Origin: Gordionus sp. m RMFG-2023
Lineage: Eukaryota; Nematomorpha; Gordioida; Chordodea; Parachordodidae
Assembly: GCF_954871325.1 (NCBI RefSeq)
Contig: NC_088777.1
Coordinates: 23,475,366 to 23,539,365 of the forward strand
DNA length: 64,000 nt
Direction of reading: 5' to 3'
Shown here in pieces: positions 11,086-26,000 of the stretch (its first letter is position 1; each line of letters starts with the position of its first letter). The notes beneath the pieces were generated by a model, which was not told the DNA's origin, searched no databases, and saw only the letters and a list, made by a program, of their open reading frames with translations. Made by a program: the position numbers and the translations under genes.

Positions 11086-14000
11086 CTATGGTTATGCATA
11101 TTATTCAAAATTTATAATATAATATTGTAATCAGAAACCTGTAAAGGTAGAATTTTAACCCTTGCGGTCAAAATTTAAAAATTTTCCATTTTCAAATTAG
11201 GCTGGGATTTTAAAAATATATATTAGCCTGGCCTACATTTGGGAGATTCCATGTGAAATCAATTTATACAATTTGAAATAAATGAAACCTTGCATGATAC
11301 TTTATTATATTATAAATTTTAATAAAATTCACATTATAGAGCGTTAATCAGATTTAGAGATATATGCCTTAAGGATCGCGCAAATCGTGATTTTCATGAA
11401 TCTAATTACAAAAGTTTTTATGATAGAATCAAAAATCTGTATAGCCCTTAAAATTTTAAATATGAAGTTATTTTAAGATACCCAATTAATTATTTCGGTT
11501 TAAAAAAAATTAATTTGTGAAGGAAATTATTTTGGGCGCTTAACAGGTGCGTAGCCAGGTTTTCTACGGAGGAGGGGAAAGATATTATTTTTTAATATTG
11601 AGACGATTTTTTTTGAAACATTAAAATAATTTAAGAAGGCTAATATTGATACAAATCTCATTGTATAGTATTGTTAAAAAATAGTATATGTATATAAATT
11701 AGGAATTACCAGTAAATTATTATTACAAAAATAAAAGAAATTTATTTTTCTTAAATACCAATAAAAGAAAAAATATTTAGCTAGATTAAATATGATATAA
11801 GATGTGTTTATTTTAAATGTTGCTTTAATTAATTTTTCTTACTTTAATTATCATCGTATAAAGTTTCTTTCCATTCCAATGTTTTATTCATGGACATATC
11901 GAAGGTATTTTATGCCCCCCTCCCATATCGTAATTTTTGGATTACCCTTAACTTCTATTCCCACATATATATATATATACTAAGCACTAGTAAAGTCAGA
12001 TCAAAATTTTCATCCTTTTCTATCGTTTCTTTCAAATCCCGTATTTACACACGGACTACCTTATATCAGGTTGAATATTTATCACCCTAAAAATAATCCC
12101 TATATTTTTATTCAACGATATCGGTATTTAATTAAATTCACATTCTCTTGAAAATAAATTAAGCAAAACCTCACCTATCAAGGGGAATTTTTTAAGATAA
12201 TAAATTACAAATACAAAAGTGTAATTGGTTGAAATATTTTTATTGTGCATATAAAGAAATTTTTTAATAAACTCTCATCAAAATAAGGATAAATTTCTGA
12301 GGCATAAAAAAGAAAATTTCCGACCCCGTTATTCTATGACTGACTATCGCTAATAATATAATAATTTCAAAATCACATTGTTTATGAATTAGTTTTGTTC
12401 AATTTATTTTTATGGAAAAAGATTTTAATTATGATTGTTAATTATTTAATACTATTTATTATACATAAAGTCGGTTTAGTCGACTAAATGGGTATTAAAT
12501 TGACTCAATAACTCGGGATCCGAGTGGGTCATGATTTAGTAGATTCGATTATTCGTTTAATAATAATACTGATGAGTGTCAAACACCAAAAATACTTTTT
12601 GATTTCTTTAGAATTTTAAGGGCTATAAAAAGCAAAAATAATTTTGGAAAAATAGATTTATCACGATTTGCAACTTTATAGGCTTATATCCTTTTGGTTC
12701 TGGTTGAGCTAGGGCGCTAAATTTTTTAATTAAATATAAATTATAAATAATAGTGTTGTAAAATAAAATGATTTTTGGCTAGGAATCACAAATATCATCA
12801 CGTAACTAGTTCATTTTACTTGGTTGATTTTTTATATAAGGTAAATTGAGTAACTTGAAAAATTAGTTCAAAAAAGTTGGTAAGTTATATTTTAGAAAAA
12901 AAGTGGATAGTTTGTTAATATTTAATTAAACAACAATATACGGTTAAAATTCTAGCCTTTCTAAAAATGTAACTGTTTATAGGTAATTAGTTACATTAAT
13001 AAAACTAATAAATAAATATCATGACAAGTCTCAATCATTTTAAAAAGTGTAGTCCGAAAATCTACCTTTTGTTGATTTATCATGGAATCATTTTGCAATT
13101 GGTTTCATGGGGAAATTAGAAGAATAAGTAGCATATGAATATTAAATAAGCCATTTTATATAATTATTTGAAAATAAGGCTTGGCTCAAGTTTTCTTGGC
13201 TTGCAGGTTAAAGATTTTATTTTAACTATCTTTAAAAATCAATAGGTTAGCAATTAAATAAAATCCTAAAGCTATGTCCTAAGTCGGCTTAATATAACCG
13301 GCCTAAAAGTATCGGATAAATATCCAAAAAAGTAAGAAGAAAATAAGATTTTAAACATGCCACTCATTTAATTTTCTAAATAACGATTATCATTATATTT
13401 ATATGAGCAAACATGAAAATATACCTTCTAAATAAAGGGGGAAGGGGATGTATGAAATGACCACCGACACTAAGACAAAGAATGAGATCAATGAAACAAT
13501 TATCAATATCCAGGCAAATGGTTGTAGTTCAAAAAAGTATAGAATTAGTCGTTTTAGTCACAAGAGATCGTTATAGTTAGAAGGAATTCGTCAAGAGATC
13601 GTTATACGTACAAGTGATCGTTTAGCTAAAAGAAATTCGTTACAATTTTTATTAAAGATTAACTGTTATTTAAATTGATAATATTTAGCAAAATATTAGG
13701 TTGTTGATTAACCAAATCTTCAGGACGAGAAACGGCTTTCATCAATAAAAAATTCATGCCGCAATCGAGCTCGTTTAGAGATCGGATTTTTATTTTGGAT
13801 CAAAAGATACAAGAAATCGCTATCGTATAAGAGATCTTTATTACAAGAAATGGTTATTGTTACAAGAGATTGGTACCATTAGGATCATGACAAGAGTCAG
13901 TATCATTACAAAAGAGCGTTATCGTTATATGAGATCTTTATCGTAGACATTATGGAACAAAAGAGATGCTTTCGCGAAAGATGGGGATAACTCAATGTCT

Positions 14001-17000
14001 AGAATCAGTCATCACGTATAATAAGTTATCCTGTATGGGCAGTTCAGAATGGATTTGAGCGATTTAAAGGAAGGGGTGTCGAATACGTGTATTGAATTAA
14101 TTATAAATTCAAAGAAATTTGAATATAAATTTTGTAAAGATAAAATGTTTAAAATGTAAAGTTAATAGAAAGGTTAAATTATAAGAAAATTAAAGACAAT
14201 TATATAAAATAATATCGATGGTATGTAAATTTTAGTAGTATAAATATAGAGATAAAAAATGTAATATCAAGAAGAAAAAGAAAGGAAAATCTTTTTTTTT
14301 ATAATTTTTAGTTTGACTTTGATTTTATATTTTTAAGTTTTAGTTTATTTATGTTATTTTAGATTTTGATTATATTTAATAAATGAAATTGGCATCTTCA
14401 ATTCGTGTTCATATAAATTTTCAACTCCTAACAGTATAGTTGTATAAATAATGCAATCGTATATAATGTAAATTAAGATGAATATTCATCCTTATATATT
14501 TATAGAATTGTGTCATTTAATAATTTCTTAAATGAATTTTGAAACCATTCCTTATCATGGCGATTCAAATATATTTCATTTATTTGAAATCTATCTTGTG
14601 AATCAGCAGGGCCGAGAGCATAGATATATAGCGTTAACGGTTCCATGAAAATTATTTCTTCTATTTTAAGTTATAAAAAATAATGTCACTGAGAGTAAAG
14701 AAGAAATTGAGAGTATTATTATAATAATCCTCAAAAAACGTCAATCAAATTTAGCCAATAGTGTTTTTTAAAGATAATTTGTCCAATAAAAATGATTATA
14801 GCGTATTCGGTCCAATGGTAATCATCATACCAAACTCAAACATTTGCACTTGGATACCATTTCAAATGCTACAAAAATGACCCAACCAAACTTAAATTTT
14901 TTATACTTATTCTTTTAGTCATATTATTTTTTTAAATAATCAATTCATACTAAGAAAATCATCTTTTATATCCTCAACCCAAGATTCCTCATCAGAAGGC
15001 GTTAAGATATTGGGCTGCAGGCTGAATATTCATTTTTCATAACTATAAAATCTAAAAAAATTTATTTAGATAAATTATCAATAGAAAGAAATCTATCAAA
15101 CAAGAAATATAGCATAGCCACTTGCATTTTGTACATTATATATTTTAAAAAGGTTATATAAGTAAATATTTGCATTTATATCATTCTCAGTTTAGTTACA
15201 CCCTTGGAGTCGTTAAATTAAAAACATCATACTTTATGAGTTATCACTACTATGAAATATAATGGGTCTGTTATTTTGCACTAATTGTTATCATTGGAGC
15301 AATTTGGATTTATGAATGAGTCTTTTGGCTTTATAGAAATTTAAACTTCAATTATTTTATTTTTGATGAGATCACGAATACCAAGGTAAAATATGAGAGG
15401 ACATGTTCTCCCCTGCTGGATCCTTTTATCAGAGTCTCTGACATGAAAGCTGAATAAAGGAGAGTTTTAATGTCACAGTATGTCTCTATGAATTTAAGAG
15501 TAAAACAGTGAAATGTTCTCGAAATTTATTATTAAAAGCATTTTTAAAGTCTACTTTGATAAAATCCATGTTAGGAAGAGGATTTAGAATATAATATGAA
15601 TGGCATGCTATTTTGACTTCACACTGAATCCTAATTTAAACTTATGGCAATTATTTTTGCTAATAATCGTCTAAATAGCCAATTGCAATGGGGTGACCAC
15701 CACAGAGTTTTTGTGATACAATAAGGTTTCGCCCCATATTTGATACAAATCTATGATAGGAGGTATGAACTTAAAAGCATTAAAATGATTTTTTGAGATA
15801 TGTATAGATTTTATATGAAATTCTCAAGGGTGAAAACTTATGAAAAATTTGTTAAAATAATGAATAACCAATTATTTCTTTATTAGATATAATTCATATA
15901 ACTCACATCACAAATAATATAATTTTTATACCATATTTTTATAATATATTTGGTTTTTTCTCTAAAAAATTATAGAAATCTTTGCAGAATGACACGGATA
16001 ATCTATTCCTATCATTTAACTATTGATTAAAGGAAAAATTCTTTCAACGTTGGCATTATGAGCTGATATAGAAAAAAATAAAGCTTGCTATAATAGCAGT
16101 TAACTAAATTTTGAACGATTAGAATATAAAGCGAAATCAGACCTATTTTTAGTGAAGAGCAAATTTTGCAAATTCAACTATCTGATTTTATTTTTGACTA
16201 CTTGGGAACATTTTTAATTTCTATCCATTAGAAACATTCAATTATTCTAGAGGTTCTGACTAAAGAGCAAAATATAAAATTCTATGTCTACATTTAATAA
16301 ATTATTTTTCACTGCATCTATTTAATTTTTTTGTCCATTTTCAACATTTTGTTTCAAATATTGCTTTTACTTTTAATAGAATTTTTTTCTTCTTTCTCTT
16401 AATAAATCGTCGCCTGAGAATTATATTATTCTATCTTCACTTTTTTTAATATTTTGATTATTAGATATGCTTTCCTAATTTTTCTTTTAATTTAAGGATT
16501 TGTAATTTAATAGTTCCTCATCATTTAATTATATGAAATACCATGACATATTTCTTATTATTCTAAAACTGAAGATAGAATGAATAACAAATATTATTTT
16601 TTAATATTTTAAGAAATATTATTCTATTCTCCAAACAACTTCTCCTTAAATACAAAAATATTATTGTATAATAATAATTAATATTGTAAACAAGACAACA
16701 GATTATAATTTTATTTTAAAAATTTAAATATAATATTTTAATGGAATGAATAAAATTATGGTAATATTATTTTTCTTAAAATAATAATAAAAAATATTCT
16801 TTATAATTTTTTGAACAGTAATTAATATCAGGATCTTTATAAAAAACAATACAATCCGTTATAATAACTCTTAGATCTATTTACATAATACTTGAAAACG
16901 TTTTAAAGAATCATGCTGGATGAATTGATTATTTTTTGTCAATGGAATAATATATTTTTTCAATAAGAAAAAATAGGGAGATAGAATAATCTAATAGAAG

Positions 17001-20000
17001 CTATAATTTATTTATAAGTTAAAATTCTAAGATTTTTTTATGTAAATAGATTAATATATTCTTAAATAATCAACATATCAAAAAAAAATATTTTTGACAA
17101 AAATTAGGATAGAATAACCTCTAACTTAGGTGACAAAATATTTTAATGATTGAAAATGGTTAAACATTTCAATCAAAGTTATTCATGGGGAGGCTTGCAG
17201 CCCATGGTGTGCCAAGCATAATATTTACTAACGTGCCTGGGCCAAGACAGGGTTTTTGATAAAAAGCCTAAAAAAATTTCATTTAAATTTAGCATAGCTT
17301 AAAAATATTTACATTTTTTTTCTTCAAATAATAATAAATTTCAGTATTGCAAACAAAGTGATTGCCTAAATAAACTTAAATATTGTTTATTTTCATTTAA
17401 AACAATAAATTAAATTTTTGGATATGGGCTTGAACAAAACTTTTGAAACTGATGGGCTTGGGTTTGAAATTTTTATTTAATATGGACTGGGCCTGCAAAT
17501 CATTCTTACTGCTGGCCTGGGCTGGAGGCTGATGAATAAATCAAGGCCCATGAAGGTTTCCAATTTCAATAACTGAATTATTTCATTTAGCATCTGACTT
17601 TATTTTAACTTAAAGGAATGGGCAAACCACAAATATGCCTTATTTAAATCATTTGCACAAAATTTCTGATAATTGCAGGATTCAAGAAATTGTTGGACAC
17701 AAGGAAATAAAGAAAGCCATTATATATGAAATATCAATCCATTTTCATTTTGGCATAAATAACAAAAAAAAAAATAAAGCCTATTTGATCTTACCTTAAA
17801 TTTATATATATTTTATTTTCAAGAACCCGTAAAATATAAGATACTAGCTGATAGCCCGTCAAGAATGACGGGGAATCGGAATTTTCTCCTTTATTTGATG
17901 ATAGATGAATCAGAAATTTATAATTAAATAAGGGGTTATTCTAAAATATTTCCATATATTTAGTAATTTTAATTTATGTGCACTATCAAAAATCTTTTAA
18001 ACTAAATTTTTATTCATTTGTATTTATAAATCTAATATATTTTTGCTAGATAAGAGTTTTGAATAACTTATTTTCGATTTAAACCCCACAAAACTCTCAT
18101 CTAGCAAGAATATATATTTTAGATTATAAATTACAAATACAATAGAATAAAAATTTAGTTGTTTAAAAGATTTTTGATAGTGCACATAAATTAAAATTAC
18201 TAAATATATATTTCATTAACAATTTTATATGGAAAATTTTTAGACCCCACAAAATTCTCATCTAGCAAGAATATATATTTTAGATTATAAATTACAAATA
18301 CAATTGAATAAAAATTACTAAATATATACTTCTTTAACATATTTTATAAAAATAATGGAAAATTTTAGAATAATTCCTTATCTAAATAAATATAAATTTC
18401 TGAATAACACCTCATAAGATAGGAAAATTTCTAATTCATCCATCATCAAATAAAGGAGTCTGATTCCCCGTCCGTGATGGGCTATCAGTTAGTAATAAAT
18501 ATATGTTGTATTCCATATTAAATCAACCAAAAAAAGTCGATTTTCAACCCGACCCCCTTCGATTTTTTTAAAAATTTGCATGTTGGTAGTATATACACTA
18601 ACTAATAAAAATGTAAAATTTTTTCAAATCGCCTTACTTCATGAGATATGGCTATCTTTAGAAAGGCGGAAATTCCAAAATACACTATATTTAATTTTAA
18701 ATATCTCAAAATGTAATTAAGCTAAAGACATGATTTAAATTTTATCAAATAGCTCTAGAATAGCTCTTTATTATGATATAAAATTTATTTTATTGAAAAA
18801 AAGTCTATTACCAAAAACCGGAAATGGCTATAAAATAAAAATTGCTCTTTTTTTCTTTTAAAATTTTTTTACAGATAGACATTATACTTCTTAATATTTG
18901 TACAAAATCCTAGATTGGGACGAGTACTGGGCCAAAAGTTATTACACTTTAAATATAAGTAGTATGGCTTAAATCCTATATTATACCAAATATATAGTAA
19001 TTTACGAAACAAATAAAAAGAAAATTCATTTGGGATCGGGTCGAATATATTTTTTTATAAATCTTTCTGGCCGCCGTGTTAGAAAAATTAGGTCCTATGC
19101 AGATCACTAGTAGACATTGTGTCATATTTAGCACATAAGTTTAGCTATTTTATTTTAGAAGGAAAATAATTGTAAAAGCATTTATAACTTTATTTAGCTA
19201 ATTAATGGAAAATTAATATTCTAATAAACATATTAATTAAATAATATCATACATTAAATAATCTAATGAATTAGAATAAAATTTGACTTTCATTTTTCCT
19301 TCCATTGGAATAAATGAATGATATTTTTGTGTCCCGGGAATTCGTTTGGCCATTAGAAATCTATTTCCAAGATTGATTTCCATTCTTAAATATTATACTT
19401 TGCTAACAAATATATAATTAATTCCCGGGATATTGATTCTAGTATAATTATATAAGTCAATAGGAGTTATTATATGATTTTCATGAGGAAGTTGCAGGCT
19501 TGCTCTAGCCGCCAACCTCTAGTAATTCCCCCTAAACTATCGCAAGGAGTTTTGCCATGTGCAGTTGCAAAAAATGCCATTCTACCTTGATCCCAAAATC
19601 ATTATAATGATTGTAGAGGTTTACAAAGTTATTTTTTGTTTTTATACTGGGTTACAGCTCCATCAGAAAAATAAAATATTATTGAAATCTTATCAAATCT
19701 TTCTTTCAAGAATAGAATTAATTTTATTAGAAATAAATGAAAGGAACAAGAGTTGTGTTTAAGACAATCAGATATAATCACGTAACTTAAATGTTTGATG
19801 ATATCGCCTTCGCAGTAATAAATCATAAATGGTGCCAAATATAATTATTTTATTTTAATTAATTATTAAGTAGATTAAAATGAAAATATATTTCTGACGA
19901 TCCAATAATAATTAATTATCTGGCATGAAAAATAAACTTCATCATTCACTCACAGTTGCCAGGTCAAAAAATCTCGAATTTAAGAAGAAATTTGGGACGA

Positions 20001-23000
20001 ATATAATCTTTAGGTTGGGGTGAAGAGATTATTGAGCTCACTTTTTATTATCATAGTTGTTACTTTATTACTTTTTACAAAATCTTATTATTTATTCCTT
20101 ATACTGCCTCCAAATCAAGGCGTTTTGCGTTATATTTAAAATAATACAATACAATTTGGTAAATGTTGTTTTGAGTTTTTTAACATTTAGTAAATGCAAA
20201 ATAATCAGATTTTTTAGGATTTTAGTTTTAATGCTATTCACATTTATTACCCACTTTTTTAAAAAAATAATTACTCTATATTTGGTATAATATAGGATTT
20301 AAGCCATACTACTTTATTTAAAGTGTAATAACTATTGACCCAGTACTCGTCCCAATCTAGGATTTTGTACAAATAATTACAAGTATAATGTCTATCTGTA
20401 AAAAAAATTTAAAAGAAAAAAAGAGCAATTTTTATTTTATAGCCATTTCCGGTTTTTGGTAATAGACTTTTTTTCAATAAATTAAATTTTATGTTATATT
20501 AAAGAGCCATTCTAGAGCTATTTAATAAAATTAAAATCATGTCTTTAGCTTAATTACTTTTTGAGATATTTAAAATTAAATAGTGTATTTTGGAATTTTC
20601 GCGTTTCTAAAATGGCCATATCTCATGAAGTAAGCTGAGTTGAGAATTAAAATTTTATATTTTTACTAGTTAGTGTATATACTACCATCATACAAATTTT
20701 AAAAAAAATCGAAGGGGGGTCGGGTTGAATTTTCAGTTGATTTGATATGGAATACAACATATATTAAATTACAGATAAAGCAGGCGATAAAATTATAAAT
20801 AGTAATTTTTTTTTACAAAATTATATTTCCAATAAATCTAGCTAGCATTAGCAACATATTATTTAAAATTATATTGCTTATGCTTATTCAGGTAGCGTAA
20901 AATATATTTATTTTAATCTTTATCATATTTATAAATAGTAGCCTGATTTTATATACCATGTATAGAAATCGTGATTTCTTTGCCCCAAAAAAGCATAAAA
21001 GGGACGAGATTTTATAATTATATCAACTTTTTATTTATTTAATGGTTTTTTTGTAGATATATATTTTGTTAGCTAATAAAATTTGCAATTGAAAATTAAT
21101 TACTTTTAGTTTAGAATTGTGTTGGTAAATTGCTATAAAATAGCGTTGTACTAATAGTAGTGGCGTATCAAGGATTTTTATATAAGGGGGGGGGGGAAAT
21201 TCTTTTTGGGAGGCATTGCCGTCCAAACCCCTTTTAACTGGCCTACTCCAGCTTTTTCCTAACCTTCGACCGGGTCATATGTTTGAGTTATTATATTAAA
21301 TTATTCATAATTAAATAATAATTAATTATATTAATATTTTTAGCTTTTATTTACTATATGGATATTTAAAGAAGAATATAGTCCAATTTTTTATTATTTT
21401 AAATTAGGTATATTATTAATAAATTTTTTTTTAAATGTAAAATTGAAATATAGTTATGTGTCATTTTTTTTATAAAATTTGTATAAAAAAAACTAGCCTC
21501 AGTTTATATTCTCATACAATATAAGTAGAATAAATTTTTTTATTGAAAATACTAATTGTAGTTTGTATAAAATATTAACTAGAAAATAATTTAAACAAGT
21601 TTTTATAACTTCTTATCAAATAGAATAATATACAAAAAATTTATTAAATACTATAATTATAATGTGATTTTTAATTTTCGTGGGAAATTTTCCAATTCAT
21701 CAAGAATTTCGTTTGTCGTTGGAACCAAATCTCTGTGAATATTTAACAGAGCTAACCCATTTAGCCTAGATTTGGAAGGTCCTTTCATTCGTACATGTTT
21801 TAATAGGCAAACATGCAAAAATATAAAACAGCTTCAAAATATTTGAGAATTTGATCCAAGGTTTCTTTACACCGATTGGGCGCATCAATAGCATGCTCAA
21901 TTCGAATTCACTGATTAAATTGATTTCAGTATCAATATCATAGGAATAAAATTTGGCTGAATATTTAATTTTTCCAATAGTGGCATCAGAAAACGAAGAA
22001 GGGTCTTTAGGTAACAAAATTAGAAGACTGCTAGACTTGTTTTTTATCTAAAAACCGTACTTTTATTTGCGATAAAAAAATATTTAAGAATAGGATGAAA
22101 TGGATATTTTATAATATTTTTCAGTTGAGTCAAATAATTGCCTAGGTGCGAGGTTTAATTAGTGTTATATCATAAGATTTAGCTTTAGATTCAACATCTA
22201 GATAAATATTATGAAAATATTCATTTACATTCATTCTTATTGTATTTACCTGTTCATATACATTTTCCGCCAAATCAAAAACCTGAACCAAATCTAAATT
22301 TGGTTTTTGTAAATTTCTACAAAGTGAAGAATGTTAATATACTCACAGGGTAATTCCATACCAAATCGATAACTTTTCGGCTCGACCTTTTTAATTTCGA
22401 TAAAATTTTGTATACTAAGAGAATATCATTAGAAAGCATCGAATCCAAAATTTTAGCCTCCTAGTACTCATAGTTCCTGAGATATCAATGGTCAAAAGTG
22501 CCAAAAATGACGTTTTTTCGTAAAATGCGATTTTTTAAAATTGAGATAAGTTAAAAAATAATGATTTTAAAAATATAAGTTATATGTCAATTTATAACTC
22601 TATTAAGGGTCTTTTATTGAATATTAAAATTTTTTTCAAAATAATATTGTTGCGGTTTTTATTTAAGTTATAAATTTTAAACATGAAAACTCCAAGTGTT
22701 TCGCTTTCCAAATTTTTTTGAATTTAATATTTTCTTATTCTCTAACCTTATATCTATTCATAAAAAAAATTTAAACTTGGGACAGCCATGGGTTTTTTAG
22801 TTATTGCAATTTAAAAAATCAAAAAAAATATAATATTTTCAAAAATAGATGGCGCTCATTTATAAAATAACGCGTTTTGTTAAAATTATTATTTTTTTTA
22901 AACTTTTCTCCATTTTAAACATAAATAATAAGATTTTCCAGCATTAATATTATGAAAATATATTATTTAGATCAATTGATAGACTTACTTATTATTATTA

Positions 23001-26000
23001 TTACTTTATTGATAACTTGTAAAAATTATTAGTTTTTATAATAAATGATTAATTTCCTAAAAAAATAGTTACAATTCCTATATAAGAAAATATAATTAAT
23101 TTCTGAAAGATAATAACAAGTTTTCATGCACCAGCCTTGATATTAATTAATTTTTATTTTACAAATATTTCAATATTAATTTTTTCTTAAAATTATTTAT
23201 GTATAAATATAAATGTGCAAATCCTTTTAAAGAATCTAAACACTTTTATTGTAAAAAGAACCTGCGTAAAGTTACGACGTGGATGACACAATTTCCAAAC
23301 ATTGAGGCGGAACACTATATTTGTGATAAATGTCGTAAGCGTTTATCACAAAAAAATATTGAAAATATAAATTCTGATAGCGAATATGTAAATAATATCC
23401 CCACAGCATCCGCATCAATAGATACAATCAATTAAACCTTAAACGAAATTGGAATATCTCCTATTAAGAAAAAAAAACTAGCTGAAAAAAATTATCCAAA
23501 AAAAAGATAGCAAAAATATCAAAAGCTCTTTCAGATATAATAATTAACAATCCAGAATCGGACACAAAAGACAATAATGATATACTCAACAATATGAAAT
23601 TACATTATCCTAATTTATCTAAAAATAAAAAATATCAATTGCTGACCATTCTGCCTCCTAATTGTAGTGCAAATAAAATAAAAACGGAATTCAACGCTAC
23701 ATATCATATGGCATATAATTCCAAAATCATTTTAAAAGAAAAGGGGATTCTTTCAACTCCAAATCGAAAGCCTGCAAAATATCTCAATCAAAACAGTTGA
23801 TATTGTTAAAAGTTTTTTTTGCAGTGATAAAGTTAGTAGGGTATTACCAGGAAAAAAAGATTGCTTATCTATCATTGAAAAGGGGGAACGAGTGAACGCT
23901 CAAAAAAGGCTAGTTCTTAATAATTTAAAAGAATTATATAGTCATTTTAAGGAGAGTAATTCAAGCATAACAATTGGATTTTCGAAATTCGCAAGCTTAA
24001 GACCAAAAAATTGCATATTGGCAGGGGCTAGCGGAACACATAGTGTATGCGTTTGTAGCATACACCAGAATATTAACTAATGATTTTAGGCTGTGAATTA
24101 GCAACATTGACTAAAAATGGTGAGGATATATTAACAACTTATAGAGATGTTATAGGCAGAATGATTTGCAACCCCCCATTACCAACCTGTTATTTTGGTG
24201 ACTGTAGCGAGTGTCCTGGCTCGACACTCTTAAAAGAACGCATTGAAAAATTATTTATAAAAAATGATATAGCTCTTATTACGTTTAAACAATGGGTTTC
24301 GGTAGATAGAACAACTCTGGAGACTATTTCTCAATCTTCAGACGAATTTATTAATTAAGTAATATCTTTCATGAATTTTTATTTATCTATTATATTTACA
24401 AATTAATAAAATAATTTTACGAAATTTAAAATTATTAATGCTGGAAAACCTTATTATTTATGTTTAAAATGGAAAAAAGTTTAAAAAAAATAATAATTTT
24501 AACAAAACGCGTTATTTTATAAAGGAGCGCCATCTATTTTTGAAAATAATATTTATTTTTTGATTTTTTAAATCGCAATAACTAAAAAACCCATGGCTGT
24601 CCCAAGTTTAAATTTTTTTATGAATAGATATAAGGTTAGAGAATAAGAAAATATTAAATTCAAAAAAATTTAACACTTGGAGTTTTCATGTTTAAAATTT
24701 ATAACTTAAATAAAAACCGCAACAATATTATTTTGAAAAATTTTTTAATATTCAATAAAAGGTCCTTAATAGTTATAAATTGACATATAACTTATATTTT
24801 TAAAATCATTATTTTTTAACTTATCTCAATTTTAAAAAATCGCATTTTTCGAAAAAACGTCATTTTTGGCACTTTTGACCATTCATATCTCAGGAACTAT
24901 GAGTACTAGGAGGCTAAAATTTTGGATTCGATGCTTTCTAATGATATTCTCTCAGTATACAAAATTTTATCGAAATTAAAAAGGTTGAGCCGAAAAGTTA
25001 TCGATTTGGTATGGAATTACCCCACAAGGAAAAGAAATTTTAATAAAATTTATTTTAAAAAAATAGGTTCTAACCCTAAATCTCGGATTGCTAGACAAAC
25101 ATTAACATCAGTGGACTAGGTGAGCTATTAGAATAGATATTTATTTGCATATATTATAAGTTAATCAAATGAGATTGGTGGTTAATCTACTTATCATAGA
25201 ATTAATATATCAGGATGTGGTAATGCATATACTTTTATATTAAAAAAAACAAAATTAGGTTTTGTACATAGAAATTAAATTTTTAACAAAGATAAATTTT
25301 ATATACTGTATATATTTCATATTAATAATCAGAATAACATATTTATTCTATCATTATGACTATTCAATTTTCCCTTTATTTAGATCTAAAATAAAAATTG
25401 TGAATAATTAAGACATAAAAAAATTGACTTTTTATGGCTTTTAAATATACTTTTTTAAAAAAAGACGAACTTGTTTGTCTTAAAAGTAAATTAGGAAGTC
25501 CTCATTCAAATACTTTAGCCTGTACTAAAAAGTAATTAATTATCTTAAGCCGACCTAGGACACAGCCTAAACCATGGCCTTCACCGATTAATCCTTTTTA
25601 GATAATATTCTTCAAAGATTATCAAATTTGGGTAATTTATAAACTTTAAAATTCATAGATTGATGTTTGAGATATTTTTATTTTATATATAATTAAATAA
25701 GGAAATAAATAGTGCAATAACCTGAGCATCAAATTCATAAGTTGCAGTCCCTCACCCTCTAAGAAATTTTCTTGATTCTGAGGATCTAGCAAGCATAAAC
25801 TTAAGCAATCAAATAAATTAAAAAGAAATTCATATTCTTCGCTAGTTTCAGGGTCATGTTTTTTATATATCTAAATTAGCATTTATTATTATTTACATAT
25901 ATGATATATATCTCACAGCTAATTGGCGCAACAATACATCTATGCCACCTAAATTTCCTAGATGCAAGCGATTCCCTGGAAATTAAAATTATTCAATATA

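Larger units (their letters stand above)
11086..25721 (-). other. CTNNBL1 intron 8, 14.6 kb, transposon-filled
   Basis: Donor at 25721 (AG|GTTATT after LMLR) and acceptor at 11086 (CATAG|GGAAAA). Splicing joins AG to G, making the arginine of LMLREKK. The intron holds Helitron-like ends, an LTR fossil, a reverse-transcriptase fragment, two long-TIR transposons and a hAT fragment. All were presumably tolerated because they are spliced out. Confidence 0.85.

Noticed and set aside
17190-17570. A complete hAT with GGGCCTGGG ends
   Set aside because: No matching inverted ends or 8-bp duplication could be aligned by eye; kept only as degenerate repeat.
20057-20290. 77-codon plus-strand open frame, Phe/Leu/Ile-rich
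   Set aside because: It straddles the inner edge of a terminal inverted repeat of copy C and has composition expected from AT-rich DNA; no domain.
25066-25127. tRNA gene on the minus strand
   Set aside because: There is resemblance only in the anticodon/T-arm part; no acceptor stem and no D arm pair properly.
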